NCBI RefSeq assembly: GCF_019578655.1
Contig: NC_063265.1
Coordinates: forward strand, 10,760,501-10,824,500
Source: Ricinus communis
Lineage: Eukaryota; Streptophyta; Magnoliopsida; Malpighiales; Euphorbiaceae
Reading direction: 5' to 3'
Length of the DNA: 64,000 nt
Shown: positions 24,601 to 37,249 of the stretch, in pieces
Layout: every line of letters starts with the position of its first letter
Numbering within the stretch: position 1 is the first letter of the stretch
Made by a program: the position numbers and the translations under genes
Notes under the pieces: model-generated
Database searches by the model: none
The model's input: only the letters and a program-made list of their open reading frames with translations
What the model was told of the DNA's origin: nothing

Positions 24601-27600
24601 GTAAGTTTCTAATCTGATCCAAATGATTCAGGTCAGGAGAAAGACCTCCATGCATGCAGAGAATCTTCTCATCAATTAGTGCTGCCACTGGTAGGCAATT
24701 AAAACAATCTGTAAAAATCTTCCATAGCCTAACATTAAACCTTCTCTTACACTCATCATAAAAACCATATATTCGGTTTATAGAAGCACATTCATGGTTT
24801 CCCCTCAAGAGGAAGAAGTTTTCAGGATATTTTATCTTGTATGCAAGGAGAAGACATATTGTTTCTAGACTTTGCTTGCCTCGATCCACATAATCTCCCA
24901 AAAATAAGTAGTTTGCATGTGGAGGTAATCCACCATATTCAAACAGCCTTAGAAGATCAGAATATTGACCGTGGATGTCACCTGCATGTGATAGAAAGAA
25001 TCCATCACTAATCAAGCAGTTCCACCAATCCATGGGCACGCACATAGCCATATAACAACTATAAATCATTAACTTCAGAACCACATCGGGAAGCAAAGTG
25101 CGCAAATCGCTACCAAGTTACCAATGTAGCATCAGTAAAAAACAGGAAGATGGTGAACATAGTAAAACCAAGATTAGAAAACGCATGAGAACATCAATTC
25201 AAGCATTTGAAGATCACAGGCCATTCACAGCTCAGGCCTTTCATATGAAAAACACAAAAGAAAAGGTTAATATAAACCATATAATCCACCAAAATGCATA
25301 TTATAGTTTCAAAGCATAAAAAAGCTTTGCTATAGTAAATAATGTTAGAACAGAACATTTATGGCTAAAGCTTCCAGTCACTGTCATCTAACTTTTACAT
25401 TGTTGTGCTTCTCTTGTAACAATGTCAGTGTGCACAAATTATTCTACAAGTACTATCAATGAGTCAACCACTTAAATGTATACCAATTACATTTTAAGTT
25501 TTCCTTTCTGCTCCTTTGTCAACGAGATAATAGATTCTACCCAGGAGCGGATGTAATAGAGGACTACTGGGGGCCAAGCCTGGCTATGCTGCTGATTCTA
25601 CAAGAGGTTTGGAGGGTTACACAAAAAAAAACACAAAAGTGAAGGATAGGATAGACCCACCACAACTAAAAAGCAAGAGTAGAGAAAGAATAGCACTAGT
25701 CCTCCTAGGACCAGCACACATACACAAGCATGCACGCGCACACACTAGAAATACATATATAGAGGGAGTGTTCACAGAATTTGGTTTCCAGGTAAGCAAC
25801 TGAAACTCCATTCGAGAGCAGAATCCTTGGTGTTTCTTTGTCTTTCCCTCCCCCCTCTAGATTCTATTAGAGGCACACACCTCTTCGTGCCAAAATGCCG
25901 AGAAAACATACATCAGTCTTCCTAAGATCCACTTGAAAAACCAATAAGCCTAGAGGATAAAAAAAAAAAAGACCCCAACAATTCAAAACATGAAAATGAA
26001 GCAGGCGAGCAGGAGCGGTACTACTATCCCTATCTGGATCACACAGTAATGAACAACTGTGAATTATGAATATACAAGACGTGATAGAGCAAATGGATCT
26101 CCAGCCACAGCCATAACAGATTCCCAAATAAAGAGAATGAAACTGCTGTCATAGTCCATATGCATTCAAGTCTAGTAACTCAACAGAATATGATTAATCA
26201 ATTCAACTATACCAAGGAAAACCATAATTCAACTTGTAAGCAAGATTGAATATAGGAATGAATTTATTCCTATTGTAACAATTTATACAGCATCCATAAT
26301 ATAAACTCAAAATCGAAATAATCTACTTGAAAGTCAACATATTGAAGACTGAAGACACTTGACACCAATTATTAGTATACAAAAACAATTCACAAAATAA
26401 TCACAACTTCTATTCAACCAAAAAATTTAATCCATTCTGCAAGTTTTCTATTAACTAATTAACTTAAAGTCACAAAAGTATATAAAAAACAGTAGAAAAC
26501 CTAAACTAATGCAGATAATGAGAGTTCTGACAAGTCATAAACTTGAGTTCAATATTTTTACCAGATAGCACTCCGAGTAAAGCATTTAAGTCACTGCTTA
26601 AACACCATTTGATCAGTCAGGCTCTAATAGCAATCCAAATCAAACAAATAAACCAAACAAATGGTGATGTAGTCCAAATAATCCACACTAAGTTAAACTC
26701 ATATAGAGCTTACAAACATTGGAATAGGTTTTGCTTATCCACTAATGACAAAATTAAAGTCAGAGACCTAAACGATGACAGGGGAGTTTTGTTTATCTCT
26801 AATCAACCATGCTCCCGCTTAAGAAGTCCACACAAAGATACTGAAAAACCAATACAATTCAAATCAACACTAGAAATCATGAAGGCTCATTACAATGTAA
26901 ACATTGAGCACAAAAGTTCAAGCATAATTTAGTAGGAGCATGCCTAACACCCATATTGCAAATTGAGCAGTAGAATCATAATGAAGACAAAGATTTAGCC
27001 AAAAGCCAAAATTAAAGCATAAATGGAGAAAATCTCTACAGTTCATCTTAATGGAAGCCTTAGTCCAGTAAAGTTAAGATAGCTACATTCTAAACCAAAC
27101 AAATGTTGGAAATAAAAGACAAGTTAAAGAAAGAAGAAAAACTTCTGTTAGCACAAAACAAATTCACACACATGTTCGTTAAACATAATCCACTTCGAGC
27201 GACGAGTACTCAAATCATATTGAAAACAAAACTCAACCTAGAAACTGGATGGCCTTAACATAAGCAATGTAATTGTCAACAATCCATCTTAGTAACAAAT
27301 GTACAAAACAAAGAAAACACTACTAAATCAGACTAAAAGCTCTAAGAAACATACAAAACAAAGAAAACACTACTAAATCAGACTAAAAGGTCCAACTTCT
27401 TTCAAGACACAGACACACACAAAAAAGTAAAATACAACCACGAATCACAAAAAAGCAACTAAAACGAGGCATTTAAACCAAATGAAGCACATAGTAGTCT
27501 TTAATACTTAAATGGGATTGACATAAACCATGTAAACATTTATCTAAACAACATCAGTAGCTTCTATAATACTATAAAAAACGCAAGACAAGCCACCAAA

Positions 27601-28034
27601 AACATCCATACAAAGCTAAAATGAAACGCAGCAATCTTTAATCATCATAAATATAAACTGACTACAGAAAAGATGATAATAAATCACTAACCACTAGAAA
27701 GCACTAAAGAAATAGTTAACCTTACACAACAATTTAAACAACAAAAAAGAAAACCCACTCAAAGCATATATGTTAAAGCAAAAAGAAAAACAAAAGTAAA
27801 CCCAAATGAGCAAAATAAATAAAAAAGACAACTGATTAATTAAAAAGGAAAACAAGTACCACAAATCTTGATGGGTGCTTCAAGCTCAAGTAAATTAGGC
27901 TGTTGCAAGAAAATCTCTCTAGACACAACACAGAGTTGTCGGATCTCGGCCTCCGATAGCTGAACTTGCTTTCCGGGTTTGCCCCGAACCTCTAATAGCC
28001 GTTTGATTATATCATCAAGAACCGTTTGGTCCAT
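21685..28034 (-). CDS. TOPP: Ser/Thr protein phosphatase PP1 catalytic subunit
   Basis: Type-1 protein phosphatases remove phosphate from Ser/Thr using two metal ions, with partner subunits deciding the target. Coding exons on the minus strand are 27860-28034, 24422-24981, 23868-24140 and 21685-21708, giving 343 aa with all phases consistent. Metal-site motifs are GDIHG (59-63), GDYVDRG (87-93) and RGNHE (118-122). Later come LLWSDP, the [12 protein letters not shown] helix-turn and the [11 protein letters not shown] loop. The first ATG is at 28034; the open frame upstream begins only with TTG. Introns are 2,878, 281 and 2,159 bp. The C-terminal tail carries a 17-residue tandem duplication and ends SFLGTKV in a 24-nt coding exon. 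It is a plant TOPP-type PP1; the paralogue number cannot be assigned. Confidence 0.95.
23868..23969 (-). repeat. 51-bp tandem duplication in PP1 tail
   Basis: Two adjacent 51-bp copies (23919-23969 and 23868-23918) encode [17 protein letters not shown] and then [17 protein letters not shown]. The second copy ends exactly at the exon 3 splice donor. The copies have diverged at several third positions, so the duplication is not an assembly artefact of identical reads. Confidence 0.85.
27303..27402. repeat. 50-bp tandem repeat in PP1 intron 1
   Basis: A unit containing ACAAAACAAAGAAAACACTA followed by CTAAATCAGACTAAAAG starts at 27303 and again at 27353, with no mismatch over at least 37 bp. 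Period is 50 bp. Confidence 0.85.
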
Positions 28035-28239
28035 TTCCCTTTTTCTTTTCCTTAAAAATTGATTTTTGGTGAGTAATAAATTTAAAAAATATATCAAGAG
28101 CTTAAAAAAGTCAACGGTTATCTACTGGGTGTGATTGAGAGATGGAGAAAACAGAAAGCGATGGAGAGGAAGGGGAGAAGGGTATAATAAGCATGCCTTT
28201 GAAGAAGAAGAAGATGATGATGATGGTAGTGAGTGTCGT

Positions 28240-30840
28240 TTTATGAAGGGAAGAGTTGCGTTTTGGCAGGATGTGAACTAAAACTAAAAAGTCTGAAGAA
28301 ACATATTAGATAGATTTTTTCTTTTCCGTTTGGATGTTAAAAGAGGGAAATTCTCTTTTGTGCAGAGAGGCAGAGTGGGGTGACCCTCTAAACTAATAAT
28401 TTTGAGCAAAAGAAGTGCAAGTGTGTGTTTGTGTTTGGTGAATTTTCTTTCCATGGAAATATAATTTAGTATTTTTTTAATTAGTTTATTTATTTGTTAA
28501 TGGATTTATCTTTTCACTTTTCAATAAAATTAATAAACCTATTTTTTTAAATTGTGAAAACTTTAAGAAAACAAATAGCTTGGCCAAATAGATTTTTTGG
28601 CATTTAACATTATATGATCTATCAAGAATTATATAAATATTTGTATTATCATTTACATTCCTTATAACATCAAATTACAATGTTAATATTATTATTATAT
28701 CGATTAATTTAAATTAATTATTTATTGTATTAATGTTTCTTTTGAGAATATACCGTGTTAAATGTTGATATGCTAATATAATAGCTATATATTTAATGTG
28801 TTAATGATATTTTTATATTTATAATTACATATTTTTTTTAATTTTTAATATTAAAAGTTTCCTTTATTATTTATAATACATATGTTGCATTGATGGAGAA
28901 CTTTATTTCATATATTTTTGTGATTATATTATTCATTTAAAAAATGAGTTGTTTATAAATTTTCACATCATATTTGATTCAATACATATTTATATTATGC
29001 TTATTACCCACACAACGTAGATATGATCATTAGTACAACTTGCCAGCCCTAAAATTTAAACTGAAACACTAATTACTGCTGTGATAATTTATTTTCTTTT
29101 TAATTAATTGAGCTGCATTGCCCTTCAATTTATTTTCTGAAAATAATAACAATTTTTTATTTGTTTACGGTGCTTAGGTCAAAGTTAATATATCGGGTGC
29201 CACTTAGGTTGGTTGCTTAATCGTAAGACGTGCTTCCACCATTTTAATAAGGGTTTGACTTTATTCAAGAGTGCACGAATGATATGGTAAAAGTCTATTA
29301 TAGGTATTCAAAATTTTTGAAGCGGTGTTTTACCACCTGTAAGAGTTTTACTTTACACACTTTAAATTAACCTTAGATATATGTATATAAAAAAAATCTT
29401 AGTTAAATTATCAAAGAACATATCTTTGAATCATTTATGCCTCTTATAAATACCATACAGTTCATTGATTAGGTTATATATATATAAAAAAAAAATCTAA
29501 ATTCAAATTATTAGAGAAAGATTTTTGAGCCAGTTTATATATTGATTCGGTCATATATATAAAAAAAAGTTTGATTTTGAATTATTGGAGATAGATATTT
29601 GAGTCATTTACAACTCTCACGAATATTATCTAGTTTATATATTGATTGGATCTCAATCTCAAGCTAAGCTATGACTCTTCGAATATTTTATAGCGAATGA
29701 AAACTTATACGATCGCATTTAGCAAAAATTACTATTGCTTTTTTTTTTTTTAACAAAAATAAAATTAATATATTAGGTCACGGGTTGCTAATATGCTTGG
29801 ACCGATATAAAAAATTGCCTCGCTAATTGTTTAAAATAATTTATTAAATTTTATATGAAATTTTATTTATTATCATATTTATCTATATCGCAATCATTTA
29901 AAATTAAATAAAATTAGCATTAGAGTTTTGATAAATCATATAAAATCATATATATATATTATAAATAATTTCCATCTTTCTTGTATTTTCTTAATGAAAA
30001 TTGACATATTTAACTTGGATAATAATAATAAGCAATTCGTAGTCCAAAGGACAAAAATGAAATGGTGAAAATGGCAAGGATGGATAAATTTGAATAAATT
30101 ACAACCGAAAATCCGTTTCCAAATTCCAAATTGCGTAACAAAACAACTGTAAAATGTAAATGTACTAATTTTGGCAAGCATCAAAAGCCTCTATTACTAT
30201 CATAATTGGACATAAAAGATTCATTACCCTCTTGTTTTAAAATAATATAAGATATTATAAAACATTATGCTAGGTTGACCCAAGTATAATTAAATAATTA
30301 ACATACACAATGATTCACTGCTATATTTTATCTTTGATATATTATTATTATTATTATTCGAATTTAATTATAAAAATAAAAACTTATTATGTATTTAACA
30401 AAAATCTCAAATCAAATTCGTTCAGAGGAAGACAACTTCAAAATACATAATTTTTTATATAAAAAAGATTAGTCAGTCTTAAAATACATAGATCTTTTTT
30501 TTAACCTAAAGTCTATTTTTTTTATAACCTTAAGCCGTGAGTTCTTATCTAAATTCTTACATTCATGGTACCCACATATTAAAGTACACTTTGGCATTGC
30601 TAAAACTTATTATATTATTTTCGAATAAATAGTAAAGAAATAAAAAAGAAAATAGTACATAAAGTATATTTTATATTTGTTTTTGCGAAGAAAAACATTT
30701 TTTTTTAATGTCAATTAACGTGTTGATACCGTGTCTATCAGTTGATAGACGGAACTGAAGAAAAACAAGTTTCATCTTTAGATACCCGAATCTGAAATAC
30801 CAGCAGCAAACTCCCAAATCAGTTGATAAAAAGAAAGAAA
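28240..30840. other. AT-rich intergenic DNA between divergent genes
   Basis: This stretch separates the PP1 gene (-) from the ASCH gene (+) and should hold both promoters. No gene is seen in it. A degenerate three-copy tandem repeat lies at 29375-29650. Confidence 0.6.
29375..29650 (+). repeat. Degenerate tandem repeat, about three copies
   Basis: Units of roughly 75-90 bp share a TATATATATAAAAAAAA block, then an AAATTATT-AGAGA segment, then TTTGAGTCA or TTTGAATCA, then GTTTATATATTGATT. Units start near 29375, 29462 and 29532, with a partial unit near 29630. This may be the edge of a decayed transposon. Confidence 0.6.
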
Positions 30841-30847
30841 ATCAGAG

Positions 30848-33194
30848 ATGAGAGGAAGGAGCCACGGAAATTACACGAACCCATGTTTAACAATGCATCA
30901 GCCATGGGCTTCCCTTTTAGTTTATGGTATCAAACGCATTGAAGGCAGGTCTTGGCCCTCTCCCGTTCGAGGTAAATAGCTTTTTTCTATGTCAGACTAT
31001 TGATACCCAGTTATTAATTAATCATGGGTATTGGTAAAGTTTTTATCTTTTTTGTTTGGTTAATGAGAAAACTGAAGAAAAACTAAAAGAAAAAGACTGA
31101 GACTTGGTTTCTGACTTAGCTTTCGAGTTCTACTCAAATTTGATAAGCTAACTGATATATATCAATGAATACCTATTATGTTTTATTAAAATCTTTTCTT
31201 GGAGCTTTGGATGAATTATTTTTTATTTATTTGTTAATTTGTTCACCATATAAATTTATGGTAGTTTTATTCTCTGAGAATAGAAACTTGAATGCACTCT
31301 TTTATTGCTAATTTATGCATTTTAAAGAATTGTGGCAGGGAAAGTTAGATTTCTCGTATGCATCGTATTTTTTTTATTTATTTTCTTGGCAAAGAAAGTT
31401 AAATTTGTATTATTTTGTTGGTGTATTAATACTACTTTAGTTCATACCAAGTTGGTCATCAATTTTGGGAATGCTGCTTAATTTGGAATAGAAGTTTTAC
31501 CTTATATCAGTTTTTTCACCAAGATGAAACATTAGATATCAATTAGTAGTCCCTTCCCCATTTTACCCTTCTTCATCTGCTTCTTTTTGAATATAAACAA
31601 TCATGTTTTGTCTTTTGAAGGCCGCCTGTGGATTCATGCTGCAAGTAAAGTTCCAGAGGAAACTACGATCAAAGCAATGGAGGATTTCTATAGAGAAATC
31701 TATGTGGTGAATGGCATTACTGATATTAAATTTCCAGAACACTATCCTGTTTCAAGACTTCTGGGTATTTCAGTTTTAATGATTTTCAAGGCTTTATTGT
31801 CATGTTTTTATGTGTTTTGTTTTTGAAATTCATGATAACAAGGTTGCGGCTTGGTGATACCACCCCGAGTCATTCTGAAAACTCTATTCACTGTTATATA
31901 GGATGTGTTGAAGTGGTTGGCTGTGTTAGATGTGAAGAACTAGCAAGCTGGGAGGCGATACCTGAAGGGGTGGGAAAATTAAATTTTATGATTCTATCCC
32001 TGCACTTATTTTTTATTTTATGATTCTATAGACTAAAATTGACTAATCTGGATACACGCTTCTCCACAGGCAAGGTTAGAAGGACAAACAGACTTTTGCT
32101 GGCTTTGTGAACAGCCACAGGTGTGCCTTTCACTTCTACCTGCAACTAGCTGCTTTTCACTTATTTGCTAATTACCTTTTTCTTACTATTTGTAGAAATT
32201 GCTGGTTCCATTTGAGATGAGGGGATATCAAGGTGTTTATAACTTGGAAAAGAAGGTATATACTGCAAATGATTGATGCATCTACATTGTGTGTCCACAT
32301 CCAAGTTTAATATTGGATGAACATTTGTACCTTTGACAGATATTTGAGGCTGCAGTTAGAGGTCTTACCCCAGTTAAAGGTCCAATGCCAGTAACATTTC
32401 CCCTTCCAAATCCTTGCGATCCTTTTTCCTTAAAACCGGGCTCTATTTCCATGCAATTACTTGACAAAGCATCTCAAGTGGAGAAATCAGCAAGTCTCAC
32501 TACAGCCATTGCTGGTGCACGTGCAGCAGCTACCCAGTTCAACAAGAAAGGTCAAAATCTCCCAACAAATAATGCCCAGAATAGCAATTCTAATGCTGCA
32601 AGAAGTGATCCAGTGGAAACCAAACCCTTGGAAGAACATAAATTGCAACAGGATAAATCATATGAAGATTTTAACGATGAATCTTCAGTGCCAAAGGAGA
32701 CAGAGCAAACCAATTGCATCAAATATGAGGAAAGCAGTAGTCACAGTCGAACCCGTTTAGATATGAAACAGTTTCCTGGAGCACCTGCAAAGGTATTTTT
32801 TTCTTTCTCTTTAACTTATTGGTGGTAGTATTTTCTCTCCCTCTCTATATATGTGTGTGTGTGTGTGTGTGTGTATGTGTGTGTTTAGTTTTGTGCTACT
32901 TTGTCTGTTGCATTGATTGAAACCTTTTACCCTGTTTCAGTAAAGTACATGTCCAGGTTTGAACATGAAAATTAGTAAGCATGTTATGTAAATAGTCCAT
33001 GTTCTCATAGCAATACAACATTTGTACTTGGGACCTAGACAGTTTGAAATCAAGCTACAATGGCTTATTTTTCATATGCAATGAGATTGCTAATTTATAT
33101 TTGAATCTTGTATTTGGTTATGAATGAAAAGGATAGGTAATGGATCTGGATCCTTTCTGACAGTCCATATTCACCTGAAAGGGTTCAGATGGGA

Positions 33195-33232
<38 letters not shown>

Positions 33233-33590
33233 CTTTGTGGGTTTGAGGGGGTTTGTCATAAGGTCTGTTGTGAATGTAGTATACTGTTCCAATGAATGAG
33301 AACATCTGATGCAAGCAAAATCTCTATACCCAGCTTGTCTTTCAAATTTCTTTGTCCTAGAATTATTTTTCATTAATTTGCCAGGATTTAGTGTGGTGAA
33401 TGTACAGCAGATTTGAATCATTCTTTGACAATGTAATCTGGAAAAAAAAAGGAACAAACAGAAGACAGAAAAATAGGCTTCTTTCTTGTTTTTAAATATG
33501 AAGGCTGTATGAGTTTCAATTCTTTGACAAGTGCCATTGTTGGATTTCTAGATTTTTGCTGCAGCAGTCCGAGGGCTCAAGCCATCTTAA
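30848..33590 (+). CDS. ASCH-domain protein, activating signal cointegrator 1-like
   Basis: Exons 30848-30971, 31621-31764, 31902-31969, 32070-32120, 32196-32255, 32340-32792 and 33552-33590 join in phase to 312 aa. The N-terminal half is an ASCH domain (a PUA-like RNA-binding fold), opening CLTMHQPWASLLVYGIKR and continuing with EGRSWPSPVRGRLWIHAAS. It matches the C-terminal domain of the animal transcription coactivator ASC-1 (TRIP4). The TRIP4 zinc finger is absent, as in plant homologues. After the ASCH domain comes a KIFEAAVRGLTP segment and then a disordered Ser/Asn/Lys-rich tail. The last 39-nt exon encodes IFAAAVRGLKPS, which repeats that segment. Nucleic-acid binding is inferred from the fold. 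The final exon is the least certain part of the model. Confidence 0.88.
32852..32884 (+). repeat. (TG)n microsatellite
   Basis: About 16 TG units with one TA interruption lie in the last intron of the ASCH gene. Confidence 0.9.
33199..33229 (+). repeat. (TC)15 microsatellite
   Basis: About 15 uninterrupted TC units, in the last intron of the ASCH gene. Confidence 0.92.
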
Positions 33591-34169
33591 ACTTATTCTG
33601 GTTCCTGTCTAGATCTCTAATGCAAGTGGCATCCAGAAGAAAGTCATTTCTTGCAGAGATGCAAGTTAGCTTCGGGCAAATGAAGATTTAATGTTTTCTG
33701 TTTTCTTCTTCTTCTTCTTCCTTTCCCCCCCTCTAGCACTTCTACACTAGTTTAGGTGTTGGTATTACTGGGGTTGCCAATGACCCATTGTTTCGGTAGA
33801 ATATATAATTTTTTTAAATTTTTTTTTAACTAGGTTACATTTTATTAATAGGATTATTGTGGTAAAGAGGGGCTTTATAGAGTTGAGTTGTTAATAAGAA
33901 TGTATCTGGATTCATGTAGATGTCACTGTATTGATAGGAACTTGTATTGTATATATTTTCCGTTTGTAATTCTCTTGACCTCGTGTTCCCCACAGGCCAC
34001 AACCTTTAAGTTACCATCTGGGCTTGATAATGATCACCATGCTAGTGCTGCTTGCCATTATCCAGTGCCTTCTCTGGTTGCTTTCGTTTCGTGTTTCCTG
34101 CTGTTCTCTTTCTATAAGTCAAATGACTTCTCTCTTCCACTTTTTGCCTTGTTGGTATTGGAATTTTAA

Positions 34170-34902
34170 CTAGTTTTATACCAAGTAAATAGAAGAACAG
34201 CACATAAATTCGTGTTTTATATTTGATATTGAAGGATTAATATAAATATAATTATTTAAAACTAATAAATATGTATATATAAGCCATTAATATCCTCTTC
34301 ATTGATTACCACAAAATCAATGCAATGATTAAGTCCAGAAATGGCAACAGAAGTCACAATAACATCCAATCAAACATATCTTTACTATCAACATATCTTT
34401 CCTGAAAGCAAGTTGATGCTCCAAAAGTGTTTTTACTTTTTTCTACCAATTTGGGGGCATTAGTAATAGTAATAATTTTAGTTGAGAAAGCTAGTGGTTG
34501 ATCAAACTCCAAAAATCAAAAGTTATCATCATGCTTATCTCTACTACATTCTATGAAAGTAACATGCAATGCAAGGGCTTGTTATTATTAGCTCAAGAAC
34601 TATCAGGAGCCTTGCCAATAATTTATAGGGAAAACACTTGCTCGAACCAAAGGCCGCCTAACTGATACTTACTATCCAATCTTCATAATTGAGCTACGCT
34701 TGCCCCGTACAGTTGTAATTAGCAGTTAAGAAATGGTTCATATCCAATTTGACTTCAGGCCATAAATACTGATGATCTATATATTTTTAATATACGTCTG
34801 AATTGTAGTTTACTAAGTTAAAAGGAAAAAAAATGCAACACGACACAATATAGGGATACAAGATTTTCTAAAAAATTAGGAAACGAGACATTATAGAAAT
34901 GT

Positions 34903-34985
<83 letters not shown>

Positions 34986-35700
34986 TCTAGATTTTGTACT
35001 ATTGTCTTTATCATATAAAAAAATACAAATTAAATACAATTAATATAATTAGTCATGTTGACAATTATATAATTACTATAAATAAATAAATAAAAATATA
35101 AATATATATAGAGACTCTTAAATATAAAACAACTAAGAATTAAGAATATTCATATTATAAAAAAATTATATAATACGAAAGAGTTAAGAATCATCTGTAT
35201 ATAGAAAATAAAATAAATAGAAAAAACAGTAAAAGTCTTTCTTAAATAGAAAATTCAATTAAATGGAAAGTTTTTTCTTTTAAAAAAATTCTAAAAAATA
35301 AGTAGAAAGATTTTTTAAAGTTTTTGAAATGTGTATGAAGAGTTTCTGAAAAGTTTCGGTGTCCGAAATGCGTCCGACACGGAAATGTAATTCCATTTAG
35401 AGTTTCATGCGATCTATTATTTGAATAAAATAAATTATTTTCAGAATGAGTACAAGATTAATTTTTAAATAAAAGAAATAAATATGTGTATACTTTTAGA
35501 CAATATTAATATATAGGAGTAACATTACAAAAATTTTATTCTTTTTGAAGTATAAGAAAAAAGAAAAAAAGAAAAAAGAAAAACACAAACAAAAGAAAAT
35601 TGTGCAGTTATGGTAGCTCGTTGATTCCGGTTGGAGGAACTGACCTCATAGTCCATATAGAGGATTGTTTTATTCATTTATATTATCACTTTGAAAACTA
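34170..35700. other. AT-rich intergenic DNA, no gene seen
   Basis: No coding region is seen. The stretch holds a long (TA)38 run, listed separately, and an A/G-rich tract near 35550-35600. It separates the ASCH gene from the peptide array. Confidence 0.65.
34907..34983. repeat. (TA)38 microsatellite
   Basis: About 38 uninterrupted TA units. It is self-complementary and could extrude a hairpin. The assembled length is unreliable for such tracts. Confidence 0.93.
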
Positions 35701-35722
35701 AAAAGACCTAATCATTATTTAC

Positions 35723-35815
35723 TAAGAAAGCCATCAGACTTGAATGAACACCATTATCCCCCTTTGGATTATTGGATATTTACCAAAAATCCTTACTTTC
35801 CTCTTCATATATATG
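35723..35815 (+). promoter_or_regulatory. Peptide gene 1 promoter: conserved block and TATA
   Basis: AAGAAAGCCATCAGACTTGA at 35723 lies 134 bp upstream of the gene 1 ATG. It matches blocks upstream of the other two subfamily A genes (37590 and 40349). TTATTGGATATTTA near 35770 is shared with gene 2. A TATA-like CATATATATG is at 35806-35815. Conservation outside the coding region points to duplication of whole gene-plus-promoter units. Confidence 0.6.
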
Positions 35816-35856
35816 TGTTGCTTTACCAGTCTTTAACTTCACATCTTCAAGTAGCA

Positions 35857-36120
35857 ATGGAAGCTCGTGCTTATCTAGTTATAATCATATTAGTTTTTAG
35901 GGATGTGGAGTTGGCTCCACTAACTTGCCTTGGCAGCAAGGATTTCGCTTTTCGTAATTATAAGATGGAGCTTAGAAGATTGTCCTTGCAGGTTGTGAAT
36001 CGGGAAGATCATAAAAGGTCTCTGCCTGCACCTGAAGGGTACTCTCCTCCGCAGGTCAACGCCCACTTTCACCATTACATACCAAGGAAAGACTTTCCAC
36101 CACCAGAAGGCTGGAATTAA
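35857..36120 (+). CDS. Small secreted Pro-rich peptide precursor, subfamily A gene 1
   Basis: This is a single-exon 87-aa protein that I cannot match to a named peptide family. The first about 20 residues (EARAYLVIIILV and on) form a signal-peptide-like hydrophobic segment. A core YKMELRRLSLQVVNRE at 35-50 follows, then KRSLP, SPP and a Pro-rich tail ending FPPPEGWN. The start was chosen because the two paralogues begin with the same ME(A/V) at the same point and the promoter homology stops just upstream. The core and tail layout resembles a prepropeptide whose mature peptide is cut from the C-terminal part, but that is inference. The hydrophobic segment has a charged RD pair that gene 2 lacks. 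Confidence 0.7.
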   Translation: MEARAYLVIIILVFRDVELAPLTCLGSKDFAFRNYKMELRRLSLQVVNREDHKRSLPAPEGYSPPQVNAHFHHYIPRKDFPPPEGWN

Positions 36121-36196
36121 TCCCGTCTCACACCATCACTTCTGGAAAAGAACATCGTATAGTTAGCAAAAGTGCATTTCTTAGTGCTTGATTAAC

Positions 36197-36222
36197 AATA
36201 TATATATATATATATATATATG
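36197..36222. repeat. (TA)n microsatellite
   Basis: About 12 TA units downstream of peptide gene 1. A second short (TA) run lies near 36323. Confidence 0.85.
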
Positions 36223-36899
36223 TACTCCTCTTCTGTCGATCATCTTTTTCTCTTTCTCCTTCTCTAATCTGTCTAACTGTAGTGTTGTTTAATGGTCTTT
36301 CTATGGTATATGTGCATGATTATATATATATATATATATGGCTTCTTGTTTCAACTTTTTCATGTCTTGAATGATCTTGAAGAGAATGAATAATAAAATT
36401 ATAAACCATTTAGAAATGGCTGGTTATTAAGTTGAAATCTTGAAAGCACCTCGTATGGATCGATGAACAATTAATCATCAATTACTTTTGATGACTTCAG
36501 AATGATTTAGTGCATGCTGTGATTGGTGATTGAAGATAAACAAGTGTAAACAACAAAATTGCCACAAGTTGTAAGACAGTGTAATAATTAATTGCTGGGA
36601 GAGCTCTAAGTCCAGTTACAGCAAATTAGTTGACTCCAAAAACTTTTGAAATTGCAGCAATGAATTTTGACTTAGACCATAGGAATAAAACCTAACATCA
36701 AAATTATTTAATTCTCTTTTAGAAATTGTGAATTTTTGTTAATCATTGATTTTTGATGGAGAAAAATATAATAAGTTCTTGCATCTACTTGCACCCATCA
36801 TAGTGAGACCTAAGCACAAAATATCATGTCATATACTACATTTTAAGAAATTGCATCAACAAAAAGATTTACATCATACAGAAACAGACATGACTAAAT

Positions 36900-37249
36900 T
36901 TACAAAGCAACTAGGACAATTTTGAGCAAGTCATTCAATTTCTTCATTTGTTCCTTCACAGCTTAATCCTTCTGCTTCAATTCCTTTTCCATTTCTAGAA
37001 AATCAATAACACCAGAGCATTCCCATATCTGTTCAAGTTATTAAGTAAATGGTACATGTGGTTGCTAAACCTCTCATCGTGCCACCTGAAGAATTTATTG
37101 TAGCCACCATTTTCGCACTTTGAGTACCTGCTGTTAGGGTTACTTTTAGACCATGACAGGAACATTTTCGCACGTAATCCACAAAAGCATTTGACATCAT
37201 GCTCATCTTCGAAAGGAATTACCTGATCTTGTTCACCTTCGTTGTGCAT
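36900..37249 (-). pseudogene. GRF-type zinc finger protein, broken
   Basis: From the ATG at 37249 the minus strand encodes a GRF zinc finger: CFCGLRAKMFLSWSK, then NPNSRYSKCENGG, then FFRWHDE. These give the C-x-C...C...FF.W.DE pattern of the family. The frame stops at 36995. In another frame the sequence continues EMEKELKQKD, then AVKEQMKKLNDLLKIVLVAL to a stop at 36900. That looks like the coiled-coil plus short hydrophobic end usual in plant GRF proteins. A frame change and an internal stop separate the two parts, so I call it a pseudogene. Single-finger GRF proteins are very numerous in plants and often move with transposons. It sits in the peptide array on the opposite strand. Confidence 0.65.

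Noticed and set aside
26543..26932. 129-codon plus-strand open frame within PP1 intron 1
   Set aside because: It starts at TTG, has no recognisable domain, and lies in AT-rich intron sequence; chance open frame.
33888..34169. Open frame after the ASCH gene containing ATTFKLPSGLDND behind a CACAG acceptor
   Set aside because: The stop-containing exon at 33552-33590 gives a better-supported end; this frame is probably 3'UTR or alternative sequence.
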